Positions 8,482 through 16,578 of a stretch of 35,222 nucleotides of DNA are shown in pieces. How positions within the stretch are numbered: position 1 is the first letter of the stretch; every line of letters starts with the position of its first letter. Under the pieces are notes generated by a model, which saw nothing but the letters and a program-made list of their open reading frames with translations, searched no databases and was not told the origin of the DNA. The translations under genes were made by a program, and so were the position numbers. The DNA lies in the NCBI GenBank assembly GCA_964540575.1, contig CAZINI010000030.1:1-35222 (forward strand). Direction: 5' to 3'. Source of the DNA: UMGS1889 sp964540575 (lineage in GTDB: Bacteria; Bacillota; Clostridia; Oscillospirales; Ruminococcaceae).

Positions 8482-9252
8482 ATGCAGTTCAGACCGTGTA
8501 TAGATATTCACAACGGCAAAGTTAAGCAGATAGTCGGCGGCAGTCTGCGGGATACGGGAGATACGGCGGAGGAAAACTTCGTATCGGGTCAGGACGCCGC
8601 ATTTTATGCCCGTCTTTATCGGGATAAGGGGCTAAAGGGCGGACACATTATCCTGCTGAATGCAGTCGGCTCGGAATATTACGAGGACGACCTTAAACAG
8701 GCGTATTCCGCTATGTCCGAGTTCCCTAACGGCTTGCAGATAGGCGGCGGCATAACCGCCGAAAATGCGGTGGGATTTCTTGAAAAGGGAGCGTCCCACG
8801 TTATCGTTACCTCATACGTTTTCAAGGACGGACGCATCAATATGGAAAACCTTGAAAAGATCAGCCGTGAAACGGGCAGAGAGCATCTTTGCATCGACCT
8901 TTCCTGCCGCAAACGGGACGGAAAATTCTATATCGTCACCGACCGCTGGCAGAAGTTTACCGACACGGTGCTGTCCCCCGAGGTCATGGGAGAGCTGTCC
9001 GCCTACTGCGATGAATTTCTCGTCCACGCCGTAGACGTTGAGGGCTGTGCGGGCGGCATACAAACGGAGGTCGCCGAAATGCTGGGGGGCTGTCCCGAGC
9101 TGACCGTCACATATGCGGGAGGTATAAGCTCTGTTGCCGATTTACAGCTTCTGAAACAGCTTGGCAGGGGAAATCTGAACTTCACCATCGGAACGGCACT
9201 TGACCTGTTCGGCGGGAATATTCCTTTTGAAACGGCTGCGGATTTCAAATGA
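8482..9252 (+). CDS. hisA: eukaryote-type HisA, ProFAR isomerase of histidine synthesis
   Basis: HisA turns ProFAR into PRFAR, the fourth step of histidine synthesis, on a TIM barrel. The 256-residue protein resembles yeast HIS6 and plant HISN3 more than ordinary bacterial HisA: RPCIDIHNGKVKQIVGG at the start, LQIGGGI, ASHVIVTSYVF, IDLSCRK, FLVHAVDVEG, VTYAGGISS and LDLFGGN. The Asp of the first strand and the Asp of HAVDVEG are the expected acid/base pair. ATG at 8482 is chosen because GAGGT precedes it. It starts 14 bases after the upstream gene. No other his gene is present, so here it is isolated within a probable glycan operon. Confidence 0.9.
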   Translation: MQFRPCIDIHNGKVKQIVGGSLRDTGDTAEENFVSGQDAAFYARLYRDKGLKGGHIILLNAVGSEYYEDDLKQAYSAMSEFPNGLQIGGGITAENAVGFLEKGASHVIVTSYVFKDGRINMENLEKISRETGREHLCIDLSCRKRDGKFYIVTDRWQKFTDTVLSPEVMGELSAYCDEFLVHAVDVEGCAGGIQTEVAEMLGGCPELTVTYAGGISSVADLQLLKQLGRGNLNFTIGTALDLFGGNIPFETAADFK

Positions 9253-9278
9253 TGCACCTTTGAATATCATTTCTCTGC

Positions 9279-9307
9279 TTGACAAATACTAGGTTATGAT
9301 ATAAAAT
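9279..9307 (+). promoter_or_regulatory. promoter upstream of the small membrane protein
   Basis: TTGACA (9279-9284) is followed after 17 bases by TAAAAT (9302-9307). The remaining gene-free stretch to 9442 shows no other clear signal. Confidence 0.7.
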
Positions 9308-9442
9308 CTTATCAGAAAATAACCGCTTGAACCACTGTTTCGGGTTATTGCACAATTGACATATTTGTATGTATCTTCCTCATTAGACGGCGAGATAAAA
9401 TGCACCACTCATCGTATTATTCTTTTATTGACAGGTGAAAAA

Positions 9443-9985
9443 ATGAAAAAATTTTTAGCGGTATTCTTCTTAATTCTCGGAATTATTCTGTTAATCGGTA
9501 CTTTTCAGGCATTCTCCGTACTATCGGGTGATGACAGCGATGATGATTTTAAAACAGAGGGTTATGATGAATATTATACAAATACATTTGACGAAATGTA
9601 CAGAATTCGTTATTTCAAATATGTAAATCGTGACGCATACCGTGCAGGATACGAAAAAATAAACATTTATGCAGATGATATTTGCATATTTGCAGCTGAC
9701 AAGGAAAAGTCTGAGAAAATAACAGAAGTATTTAAAGCCAATTGCCGTGGCACCATTGATATATATGTGATCAGAAATAATTATGGTCGGGAAATACTCG
9801 CCTGGCGTGATGAAAACGGCATTAAGCAATCATTCGATATATCGAATATCGAAAGTAATCCCGCCGGAATTGATACAGACTGCATTTCCGAATTTCTTTC
9901 AGACGAGATAGACAGTGTAAAACAAAGATATGCCGATATGGGGCTCAGCGATGAAAATATTACCGAGTTTTTGATTAGGGAATGA
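9443..9985 (+). CDS. small membrane-anchored protein of unknown function
   Basis: The 180-residue protein has an N-terminal hydrophobic segment (3-22) that may be a signal anchor, followed by an Asp-rich run (SGDDSDDDF) and a mixed outside domain with many Tyr and Asp. No family is recognised. The frame is open from 9356, but ATG at 9443 has AGGTGA at a proper distance and starts with a typical anchor, so it is chosen. Codons are clearly more AT-rich than in the operons on either side, which suggests more recent arrival. It ends three bases before the Uma2-like gene and shares its transcript. Confidence 0.7.
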   Translation: MKKFLAVFFLILGIILLIGTFQAFSVLSGDDSDDDFKTEGYDEYYTNTFDEMYRIRYFKYVNRDAYRAGYEKINIYADDICIFAADKEKSEKITEVFKANCRGTIDIYVIRNNYGREILAWRDENGIKQSFDISNIESNPAGIDTDCISEFLSDEIDSVKQRYADMGLSDENITEFLIRE

Positions 9986-9988
9986 TTT

Positions 9989-10549
9989 TTGCCTATGACA
10001 ATGAAAAAAACTTACACCGCCGATGAATTTTATGCTCTCGGACTGACTGAGCCTTGCGAGCTTATCAATGGTGAGATAACAAATATGTCACCCTCGCCCA
10101 ATATTCGGCATCAACGTATTTCAAACAACATTTTATTTGAGTTCAAGCAATATATCCGCAAAAGCAACGGGAAATGCGAGGTCTTTTGTGCCCCGACCGA
10201 CGTAAAGCTGAACGATGACACGATCGTTGTCCCGGATATTTTCGTCACCTGTGACCCCGAAAAATTCGATGAGCAGAAGCATAACGGTGCTCCCGACCTT
10301 ATCATCGAAATAGTATCACCCCACAATATCGAACGTGACTTGCAGGATAAGCCGGTTATTTACAGAAATGCAGGCGTGAGAGAATATTGGATAGTCAATC
10401 CGATGAATGAAAAGGTAACGGTTTTTCAGTTTGGCAAGCCGATAATCACCGAGTTTTACGGATTTGACGACATTATCCCCGTCAGCATTTACAAGGATAT
10501 GCCCGAGCCGCTGACCATCTGCATTTCCGAATTGGAAAAAAGCCTATAA
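9989..10549 (+). CDS. Uma2-family (DUF820) PD-(D/E)XK nuclease-fold protein
   Basis: The 186-residue protein shows the Uma2 pattern: YTADEFYALG and CELINGEI near the start, VVPDIFV with D83, PDLIIEIVSP with E107, and YRNAGVREYWIVNP. These place it in the restriction-endonuclease-like fold, with D83 and E107 as likely metal ligands. The cellular role of the family is not established; members are abundant in cyanobacteria and scattered in Clostridia. The TTG at 9989 is taken as start because AGGGAA is six bases away; ATG at 9995 is the alternative. A long hairpin follows the gene. No partner methylase is present, so it is not a classical restriction system. Confidence 0.85.
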   Translation: MPMTMKKTYTADEFYALGLTEPCELINGEITNMSPSPNIRHQRISNNILFEFKQYIRKSNGKCEVFCAPTDVKLNDDTIVVPDIFVTCDPEKFDEQKHNGAPDLIIEIVSPHNIERDLQDKPVIYRNAGVREYWIVNPMNEKVTVFQFGKPIITEFYGFDDIIPVSIYKDMPEPLTICISELEKSL

Positions 10550-10561
10550 AAACATTTTGCA

Positions 10562-10620
10562 AATAAATTCCCAAAGAAGCTGCACAGCGGAAAAAGCGGC
10601 GGTTACTTTGGGAATTTATT
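10562..10620 (+). terminator. long hairpin after the Uma2 gene, possible terminator
   Basis: Perfect 15-base arms AATAAATTCCCAAAG (10562-10576) and CTTTGGGAATTTATT (10606-10620) enclose a second short stem (GCTGC with GCGGC). Only a broken T-tract follows, so it may act as a weak terminator or mRNA 3' stabiliser. The remainder up to 10651 is empty. Confidence 0.55.
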
Positions 10621-10651
10621 ATGTATTTTGCCGAAAAAATGGACATAGGTC

Positions 10652-10680
10652 TTGAAAAATGGATTAATATGTGATATAAT
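10652..10680 (+). promoter_or_regulatory. promoter of the proBA operon
   Basis: TTGAAA (10652-10657) and TATAAT (10675-10680) with a 17-base spacer lie 56 bases before the first gene of the operon. Confidence 0.8.
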
Positions 10681-10735
10681 AAGCTTTATGCAATTATCAT
10701 ACTAAATTAACCGCTTTCGGAAAGGAAGGCTTTAA

Positions 10736-11074
10736 ATGGTAAACGAATTATCACCTATATTTCCCCTTTCTCTGCCACTGCATATTGGATTTGTGGTCAT
10801 CAGCATAATAGTGCTGTTCGTTCACAGCAGGATACGCAACAGAAAATATCAGCTTTATCTGGGGCTTGGCATAATTTCTACTTTGCTGGTATATGTTGAC
10901 AACAGCAGCTGGTATCTGGCGATACTCGGAATTGAGGAGCTTGTGCTTGTCGTATTGGCACTTATCTCTATGCACAAATACAATAAGGAAAGAGAAGCCG
11001 AGGAAATGGCAAAAGCAGAAAACGCAAATCCCGAAAAAACGGAGGAAAAGAGCGATGAAAGCAGTAATTCTTGA
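10736..11074 (+). CDS. small integral membrane protein of unknown function
   Basis: The 112-residue protein has three likely membrane helices (about 14-32, 38-56 and 58-78) and a charged cytoplasmic tail rich in Glu, Lys and Asn. A strong RBS (GGAAAGGAAGG) precedes the ATG. It is the first gene of the operon with the dehydrogenase and proBA and overlaps the dehydrogenase start by 20 bases. The family is not recognised. The gene is considered real because of its promoter, RBS and overlap. Confidence 0.75.
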   Translation: MVNELSPIFPLSLPLHIGFVVISIIVLFVHSRIRNRKYQLYLGLGIISTLLVYVDNSSWYLAILGIEELVLVVLALISMHKYNKEREAEEMAKAENANPEKTEEKSDESSNS

Positions 11075-12005
11075 AAAGCAGGCTGTTTCTATCGGAGATA
11101 TTTCCTTCGGTCGTTTTCACGAGCTGTGCGATTTTACGGAATATGACACCACTTCCCCGTCACAGGCTGAGGAACGCTGTGCCGACGCCGAGGCTGTTCT
11201 CTGCAACAAAACTCCATTCACAGCCGAGCTTATCTCCCATCTGCCGAAGCTGAAATATATCGGACTGTGTGCAACGGGCTACAACAACATTGACCTCGCC
11301 GCCGCAAAGGAACGGGGCATTATCGTTACAAATGTGCCGTCCTATTCCACAGATGCAGTCGCTCAGCATGTTTTTGCTCTGATATTCCACTTCACCAACA
11401 GAGTCGCTGTGTACAATCACTCGGTGCATAACGGCGACTGGATAAACTCCGCAAGCTTCTGCTATTTCCCATTCCCGCTGATGGAAATTTCGGGGAAAAC
11501 TATGGGTATCATCGGCTACGGAAGCATAGGCAAAAAGGTTGCTGAGATCGCAAAAGCTTTTGGAATGAAGGTTATCGTAAATACGAGAACTCCCCAAAAT
11601 GACCCGACCGTTACATTTGCGGATATTGATACGGTCTTTGCACAGTCGGATTATCTGTCCATACACTGTCCGCTGACAGAAAGCACAAGAAAGCTCGTCA
11701 ATGAACGCACACTTTCTCTTATGAAACGGGACGCTATTCTCATAAACACTTCAAGAGGTCCCGTAGTTGATGAAGAGGCCCTTAAATCGGCACTGCTTCT
11801 AAGCAAGCTGAGAGGTGCAGCCGTGGACGTTATCGAAACAGAGCCAATGTCCCCCGACTGTCCCCTGCTGACCGCCCCAAACTGTGTGATAACTCCCCAC
11901 ATTGCATGGGCGGCACGTCAGACAAGAGAACGTCTTATGGGCATCGTTTATGATAATCTGGCGGCATTTATTGCGGGAGATCCCATAAATGTCGTAAATA
12001 ATTGA
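11055..12005 (+). CDS. D-isomer-specific 2-hydroxyacid dehydrogenase
   Basis: The 316-residue enzyme has the family's two-domain plan. The NAD loop GYGSIG is at 154-159. The catalytic triad is visible: R234 in NTSRGPVVDE, E263 in DVIETEP and H282 in ITPHIAW. LCATGYNNIDL and VPSYSTDAVAQH are typical of the glycerate/hydroxypyruvate reductase branch. It should reversibly reduce a 2-keto acid with NAD(P)H; the substrate cannot be read from sequence. ATG at 11055 follows GGAGGAAAAG inside the end of the upstream gene. The gap to proB is 16 bases, so it is co-transcribed with proline synthesis, though no direct link is known. Confidence 0.92.
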   Translation: MKAVILEKQAVSIGDISFGRFHELCDFTEYDTTSPSQAEERCADAEAVLCNKTPFTAELISHLPKLKYIGLCATGYNNIDLAAAKERGIIVTNVPSYSTDAVAQHVFALIFHFTNRVAVYNHSVHNGDWINSASFCYFPFPLMEISGKTMGIIGYGSIGKKVAEIAKAFGMKVIVNTRTPQNDPTVTFADIDTVFAQSDYLSIHCPLTESTRKLVNERTLSLMKRDAILINTSRGPVVDEEALKSALLLSKLRGAAVDVIETEPMSPDCPLLTAPNCVITPHIAWAARQTRERLMGIVYDNLAAFIAGDPINVVNN

Positions 12006-12021
12006 CTTGGAGATTTTAACT

Positions 12022-12813
12022 ATGTTTGATATAAACGAAAAGAAACGAATCGTAATAAAACTCGGAACCTCTACCCTCACCCATCGGACGGGCAGGCTGA
12101 ATATCCGCCGAATGGAGAGCCTTGTAAAAATATTTTCCGACCTGCAGAACTCGGGCAGAGAAATTATCCTCGTATCCTCGGGTGCGGTGGGTCTTGGAAT
12201 GTCCAAGCTGGGACTGGTGGAAAAGCCAACGGACACGCCTATGAAGCAGGCTTGTGCAGCAGTCGGTCAGTGTGAGCTTATGTATATGTATGACAAGCTT
12301 TTCGGCGAATATAACCTGACCGTCGCCCAGATACTGCTGACAAAGTACATACTTGAATCCCCCCGAAAGAATAACGTTGAAAATGCTTTCGAGAAGCTGC
12401 TTGAAAAACGTGTTATCCCCGTTGTAAATGAGAATGACACCGTTGCTATCGATGAGCTGGAGCTGGAGCTGGGAGAAAATGACACTCTGGCAGCTCATGT
12501 CGGCATTTTCTGCAAGGCTGACCTGCTTATTATTCTCTCGGATATTGACGGACTTTACACGGGAAATCCCAACAGCGACCCCAACGCCGAGCTTATCCCC
12601 GTTGTCACCGAGATAAATGAGGAAACACGTTCCATTGCAGGCGGAGCGGGTTCATCTCTCGGAAGCGGCGGAATGATAACAAAGATAAACGCCGCCGAGA
12701 TCGCAAACAGTGCAGGCATTGATATGGTAATCTTGAACGGAAGAAATCCCAAGGTGCTTTACGACCTGTTTGACGGAAAATCCGCAGGTACCGTATTCCT
12801 GTCGAAAAAATGA
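12022..12813 (+). CDS. proB: glutamate 5-kinase
   Basis: ProB phosphorylates glutamate to gamma-glutamyl phosphate, the first step of proline synthesis. The 263-residue protein holds the amino acid kinase blocks: VIKLGTSTL at the start, VSSGAVGLGMSKLG, VPVVNENDTVA, LLIILSDIDGLYTGNP and GGMITKI. It lacks the C-terminal PUA domain of the E. coli enzyme, which is common in Firmicutes. ATG at 12022 has GGAG nine bases away; an in-frame TTG at 12007 is less likely. It is followed immediately by proA. Feedback inhibition by proline is expected from the family. Confidence 0.95.
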   Translation: MFDINEKKRIVIKLGTSTLTHRTGRLNIRRMESLVKIFSDLQNSGREIILVSSGAVGLGMSKLGLVEKPTDTPMKQACAAVGQCELMYMYDKLFGEYNLTVAQILLTKYILESPRKNNVENAFEKLLEKRVIPVVNENDTVAIDELELELGENDTLAAHVGIFCKADLLIILSDIDGLYTGNPNSDPNAELIPVVTEINEETRSIAGGAGSSLGSGGMITKINAAEIANSAGIDMVILNGRNPKVLYDLFDGKSAGTVFLSKK

Positions 12814-12827
12814 AAGGAAGCGAAAAT

Positions 12828-14075
12828 ATGACTTACATAGAAGAACTTGGTGCAAAGGCAAAGGCTGCCGAGGGTGCTATCGCAGCCGCCTCCGCAATGG
12901 AGAAAAACGCCGCTCTTAAGGCTATAGCAGACGCTTTGAACGAAAATGCGGCAAAAATCATTGAGGAAAACAAAAAGGACGTTGCAGCCGCCGAAGCAAA
13001 CGGCATTTCCAAGGTTATGACCGACCGCCTTATGCTGGACGAAAAGCGTATCGCCGGCATTGCCGAGGGCGTTTGCGGCGTTATCAAGCTGGACGACCCC
13101 ATCGGTTCGGTGGATTACGGAACAGTCCGTCCCAACGGGCTGAAAATCCAAAAGATAAGAGTTCCGCTCGGAACTATCGGCATTATATTCGAGTCCCGTC
13201 CGAATGTTACGGTGGACGCTGCCGCTCTCTGCCTGAAATCGGGCAACACCTGCATTCTCAGGGGCGGAAAGGAAGCATATCATTCCAACAAGGTGCTGTG
13301 CGAGATAATGAGAACTGCCGTAAAGTCCGTGGGACTGCCCGAGGACATTATCCAGTTTGTGGACGATACCACCCGTGAGGTCACCACACAGCTGATGAAG
13401 TGCAGCAAATATCTTGATGTGCTTATCCCCAGGGGCGGTGCGGGACTTATCAAGGCTGTTACGGAGAACGCAACCGTCCCCGTTATCGAAACGGGTGTGG
13501 GAAACTGCCACGTTTATGTTGACGAAAGTGCAGACCCCGAAATGGCTGTGAATATCGTTGACAACGGAAAGACACAGCGTCCCTCCGTCTGCAACGCTAT
13601 CGAAAGTCTGCTTATCCATGAGAAATGTGCAGAGAAGATTCTGCCCATGATAAAGGCACGCCTTGATGAGCATAATGTTCAGCTGAGGGGCTGTGAAAAG
13701 ACCCGTGCTATCCTCGGAGAATGCGTTGTTCCCGTCACCGAAGAGGACTATGCCACCGAATTTCTCGATTATATCATTGCTGTTAAGGTCGTAAAGGACG
13801 TTGACGAGGCTATTGAACATATCTCAAAATATTCCACCAAGCACTCCGAGTGCATCGTTACAAACAGCCTTGCAAATGCCGAAAAATTCCAGAAACGCAT
13901 TGACGCCGCCTGCGTATATGTAAACTCCTCCACAAGATTTACGGACGGCTCGGAATTCGGCTTCGGAGCGGAGATCGGCATATCCACCCAGAAGGTACAC
14001 GCAAGAGGTCCTATGGGTCTGAGAGAGCTTACCTCCGTTAAGTATCTCATTAACGGAAACGGTCAGATACGCTGA
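12828..14075 (+). CDS. proA: gamma-glutamyl phosphate reductase (glutamate-5-semialdehyde dehydrogenase)
   Basis: ProA reduces gamma-glutamyl phosphate with NADPH to glutamate semialdehyde, which closes to pyrroline-5-carboxylate. The 415-residue protein is full length. The catalytic cysteine is C255 in the QRPSVCNAIE motif. Other family blocks are GTIGIIFESRPNV, RGGKEA, PRGGAGLI and the C-terminal ARGPMGLRELTS. ATG at 12828 is chosen, with AGGAAG eight bases upstream; an ATG at 12810 overlapping the proB stop lacks an RBS. ProB and ProA form a complex in which the labile acyl phosphate is channelled, which fits their adjacency. proC is not in the window. Confidence 0.96.
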   Translation: MTYIEELGAKAKAAEGAIAAASAMEKNAALKAIADALNENAAKIIEENKKDVAAAEANGISKVMTDRLMLDEKRIAGIAEGVCGVIKLDDPIGSVDYGTVRPNGLKIQKIRVPLGTIGIIFESRPNVTVDAAALCLKSGNTCILRGGKEAYHSNKVLCEIMRTAVKSVGLPEDIIQFVDDTTREVTTQLMKCSKYLDVLIPRGGAGLIKAVTENATVPVIETGVGNCHVYVDESADPEMAVNIVDNGKTQRPSVCNAIESLLIHEKCAEKILPMIKARLDEHNVQLRGCEKTRAILGECVVPVTEEDYATEFLDYIIAVKVVKDVDEAIEHISKYSTKHSECIVTNSLANAEKFQKRIDAACVYVNSSTRFTDGSEFGFGAEIGISTQKVHARGPMGLRELTSVKYLINGNGQIR

Positions 14076-14082
14076 GCTTGCT

Positions 14083-15027
14083 ATGGATAATATGAATAAC
14101 AACAGAGATCTGTTCGACTACGATGAATATCTGGAGGAAAACGGTCAGAAGCGATCTCGCAATAAAAAGAAGAAAAAAGCCCATAAAAAGGCTGTTGTAA
14201 GGCGTCCCGAGCATAAGGATGCGGCAGCGGAAGCGGCGGAATCCATCGAACATATCAAGCGAATGTTCGACGACGCTCTTGACGAGGACGTTTCCGATTT
14301 TGAGGACCTTACAGAGTCTGCACAGCCCATAGAAGATGCTGCACCCGCAAGAGCATTTACCGAGGCTGAGATAAAAAAGCGGTATATCGTCACAGGTTTC
14401 ATTGTCATAATTATGGCGGTAATAGGTCTTGTTTCCACCATAACAGCTGCGGTGGACTTTGTAAGGGGCATTGCTGACAACACACAGCAGAAAAGGGAGT
14501 TTGAGCGGTTCATCTTCCCTATCGTTATGTGCGACCCCGCTCCATTTGACCAGACTATCAAGCTGCGTTCGGACACGATGATAACCGCCGCTGTGTGGGA
14601 CATTATCCTTTATGAGGACAAGAGCAAGTACGAATCGGAGTTTGATACCATTATCGTCCCCGAAATGGACGTGGAACAGCATGCCACCAAGTTGTTCGGC
14701 ACGGGGCTGAGCTTTACTCACGGCACCATCGAAACCCCGGGATTTCAGTTCTATTACGATGAAGAGATAAAGTCCTACCGTGTCCCCTCAAATCCGAAAT
14801 ATTTCTCCTATTCTCCGCAAATATCGGAGATAACCCGTGTCGGCGAAAGCTATACTCTCAAGGTGGGATATGTTTCGCCTACCCCCGCATGGCTTACCAT
14901 CTCATCAGAACAGGAGCTTGTTCCCGAAAAATACGTTGAATATGTAGTGTCAAAAAGAGGAAATGACTACACTCTTATTGCTATCAAGGACACTTATATT
15001 GAACAGAACGTGGACGACCCGCTGTAA
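14083..15027 (+). CDS. single-pass membrane protein of unknown function, last gene of the proBA operon
   Basis: The 314-residue protein has a 100-residue cytoplasmic part with a very basic run (RSRNKKKKKAHKKAVVRR) followed by an acidic stretch, a membrane helix at about 105-125, and an outside domain of about 180 residues. No family is recognised. Its build (charged start, one helix, outside domain ending in a YTLIAIKDTYI-type strand) resembles the orphan at 7322-8467, so both could be envelope proteins of the same type; this is inference. It starts eight bases after proA with a weak RBS and is followed by a complex hairpin region. Confidence 0.75.
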   Translation: MDNMNNNRDLFDYDEYLEENGQKRSRNKKKKKAHKKAVVRRPEHKDAAAEAAESIEHIKRMFDDALDEDVSDFEDLTESAQPIEDAAPARAFTEAEIKKRYIVTGFIVIIMAVIGLVSTITAAVDFVRGIADNTQQKREFERFIFPIVMCDPAPFDQTIKLRSDTMITAAVWDIILYEDKSKYESEFDTIIVPEMDVEQHATKLFGTGLSFTHGTIETPGFQFYYDEEIKSYRVPSNPKYFSYSPQISEITRVGESYTLKVGYVSPTPAWLTISSEQELVPEKYVEYVVSKRGNDYTLIAIKDTYIEQNVDDPL

Positions 15028-15334
15028 AAATTATGCTGCACAGGCTGCTTTCGATTGGTATCAATACTAAACACCCATTAATCACGGGAATCTCTCGGCA
15101 CAAAAACCATATACGCAAGTTTTTGTGCCGATTTCTTCTCCGTGATTTAAATGGTGTTTAGTATCAATACTTTGCGATACCAATCGACAAGCCATAGTCA
15201 GTGCAGTTTTATTTTGATGAATCAAATTTCCGAAAATTCAGCAATTATTTTGCAAATTTACATTAATTTAACAGAAATTCCAATAGAAAATGAGCTTTTT
15301 CTGTGAATTGTAATCAAATTGTAGTCAAAAAGTA
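15028..15334. other. gene-free region with nested hairpins
   Basis: No coding frame is supported. Arms CTGCAC (15036-15041) and GTGCAG (15201-15206, followed by TTTTATTTT), and TCGATTGGTATC (15051-15062) and GATACCAATCGA (15176-15187), enclose repeat copy 2. This looks like a terminator-type stem for the proBA operon whose loop has received the repeat. From 15210 to 15334 the DNA is AT-rich and empty up to the FecR promoter. Confidence 0.6.
15064..15164. repeat. palindromic repeat element, copy 2
   Basis: It has the same ends as copy 1 (ATACTAAACACC / GGTGTTTAGTAT) and the same outer arms. The inner stem is 12 pairs (15096-15107 with 15119-15130) around CATATACGCAA. Relative to copy 1, GT on one side is AC and the opposite AC is GT, so pairing is kept. 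It sits in the loop of a larger inverted repeat. Confidence 0.85.
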
Positions 15335-15363
15335 GTGACAAACGGCGATTTATATGTTATAAT
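15335..15363 (+). promoter_or_regulatory. promoter of the FecR-like pair
   Basis: GTGACA (15335-15340) and a perfect TATAAT (15358-15363) are 17 bases apart. The leader to the first FecR gene is about 75 bases. Confidence 0.7.
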
Positions 15364-15447
15364 AAAAACTGAACCCGCACCGTATTGCGGAATCAGCTTA
15401 AATAAATCACGCCGACGGCGAATGACCAAGGGGTGAACGCCTTTATT

Positions 15448-16578
15448 ATGAAAAAAATCAGCGAATCGCAAAGGCTGGCAATTGCAATAGCTATTGCCGC
15501 AGTAACAATCATCGCTGTAATAACAGCAGCTGTGCTGTTCATAAAGATAAATGTACAACGCTCGGTGAAGATCGCAGAGATCAGCGGAGCTGTCAGTATT
15601 ACACGCAACGGCATTCCCGTAAGCCCGGCAGCAGGCATTGCACTGAAAAGCGGCGATGTGGTCTCCACCTCAGCCGATGCTGCAATAAGAATATGCATTG
15701 ACGGAGATAAGTGGGTGTCATTTGAGCCTGACACTTCTGCATATATTAATTATGACGGAACAGTCGGAAACGGCAGCACCTATGTCAATATCACAAAGGG
15801 TGCTGTCATCGCCCGCCTTGACAAGACTTTGCCCATAAAATCCGTGTTTGCAGTCAAGACCCCTAACTCGGTGGTGAATGCACGAGGCACGGTTTTCCGT
15901 ACTGAGTTTTCACTTGAAAACGAGTTTCAGAATTACAAGAACGTTTATGTGACCACCGTGCATAACATTGAGGGAACAGTTGCCCTGCAGCTTTACGACC
16001 TCAGTTCACAGCCTGTGGAAAACAGTATGCTGCTTCTGCCGAAAACATCTGCTCAGATGATCTCATGCAGCAATATTGCAGAATATCTTTATCTCAATCA
16101 GGATTACGGTGCTGATGACCTGAAATATCATACGCTCAAGGAGCTTATAAAGATATGCAGCGAAAGAAGCATTGCCTTTTCACTTTCCGAGCTGAATGAC
16201 GCTCTGTTCAAAGCCGCCGAACGGTTACTGGTGGAAAGCTCTCCCGTGCAGACCACATTTTCCGAGACCGAACCCCCGGAGGTAACCACCACGCTCCCCG
16301 ATGAGGAAACTAAGGCGGAAACAACAGAAGAAACCACTTCGGCGACAACAACGAAAACCTCGGAAAGCGAAACCGAAACCTCCCCAAGCGAGACCTCACC
16401 GCCCGCAAGCGAAACCGAAGCCACCACCGAACCGTCACAGACGGAAACAGCTTCGGACACGGAAACTTCGGACACTCAGTCGGAAACGGTACCTATGCCT
16501 GCTCCCGTTCCTCCGCTCCCTGCGGATACGAGTATGTCGGCAGTTACCTATTTCGGAGATGTCAGCGGTCTTGTCTGA
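15448..16578 (+). CDS. membrane-anchored FecR-like domain protein with Thr/Ser/Glu-rich stalk
   Basis: The 376-residue protein has a membrane helix at 10-32, then a FecR-type beta domain at about 38-170 (AEISGAVSITRNG, LKSGDVVSTSADA, ITKGAVIARL, TPNSVVNARGTVFRTEF). From about 265 to 350 it is a low-complexity stalk of Thr, Ser, Glu and Pro, ending with a Pro-rich segment. FecR domains sense or hold ligands at the membrane and in Gram-negatives control sigma factors; no sigma factor is nearby here. No sortase motif is seen. ATG at 15448 is used, as GTG at 15433 overlaps the RBS. It is followed at 19 bases by a paralogue. Confidence 0.82.
   Translation: MKKISESQRLAIAIAIAAVTIIAVITAAVLFIKINVQRSVKIAEISGAVSITRNGIPVSPAAGIALKSGDVVSTSADAAIRICIDGDKWVSFEPDTSAYINYDGTVGNGSTYVNITKGAVIARLDKTLPIKSVFAVKTPNSVVNARGTVFRTEFSLENEFQNYKNVYVTTVHNIEGTVALQLYDLSSQPVENSMLLLPKTSAQMISCSNIAEYLYLNQDYGADDLKYHTLKELIKICSERSIAFSLSELNDALFKAAERLLVESSPVQTTFSETEPPEVTTTLPDEETKAETTEETTSATTTKTSESETETSPSETSPPASETEATTEPSQTETASDTETSDTQSETVPMPAPVPPLPADTSMSAVTYFGDVSGLV

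Noticed and set aside
12759..13820. 353-residue open frame on the strand opposite proA
   Set aside because: It is a shadow of proA; it has no RBS or recognisable motif, and proA is beyond doubt.
14050..14721. 223-residue open frame opposite the orphan membrane protein gene
   Set aside because: Shadow frame without RBS or promoter; the plus-strand gene continues the proBA operon.
16260..16500. Short tandem repeats as CRISPR or VNTR
   Set aside because: They are degenerate Thr/Ser/Glu codon repeats within a coding region, with no regular spacer.
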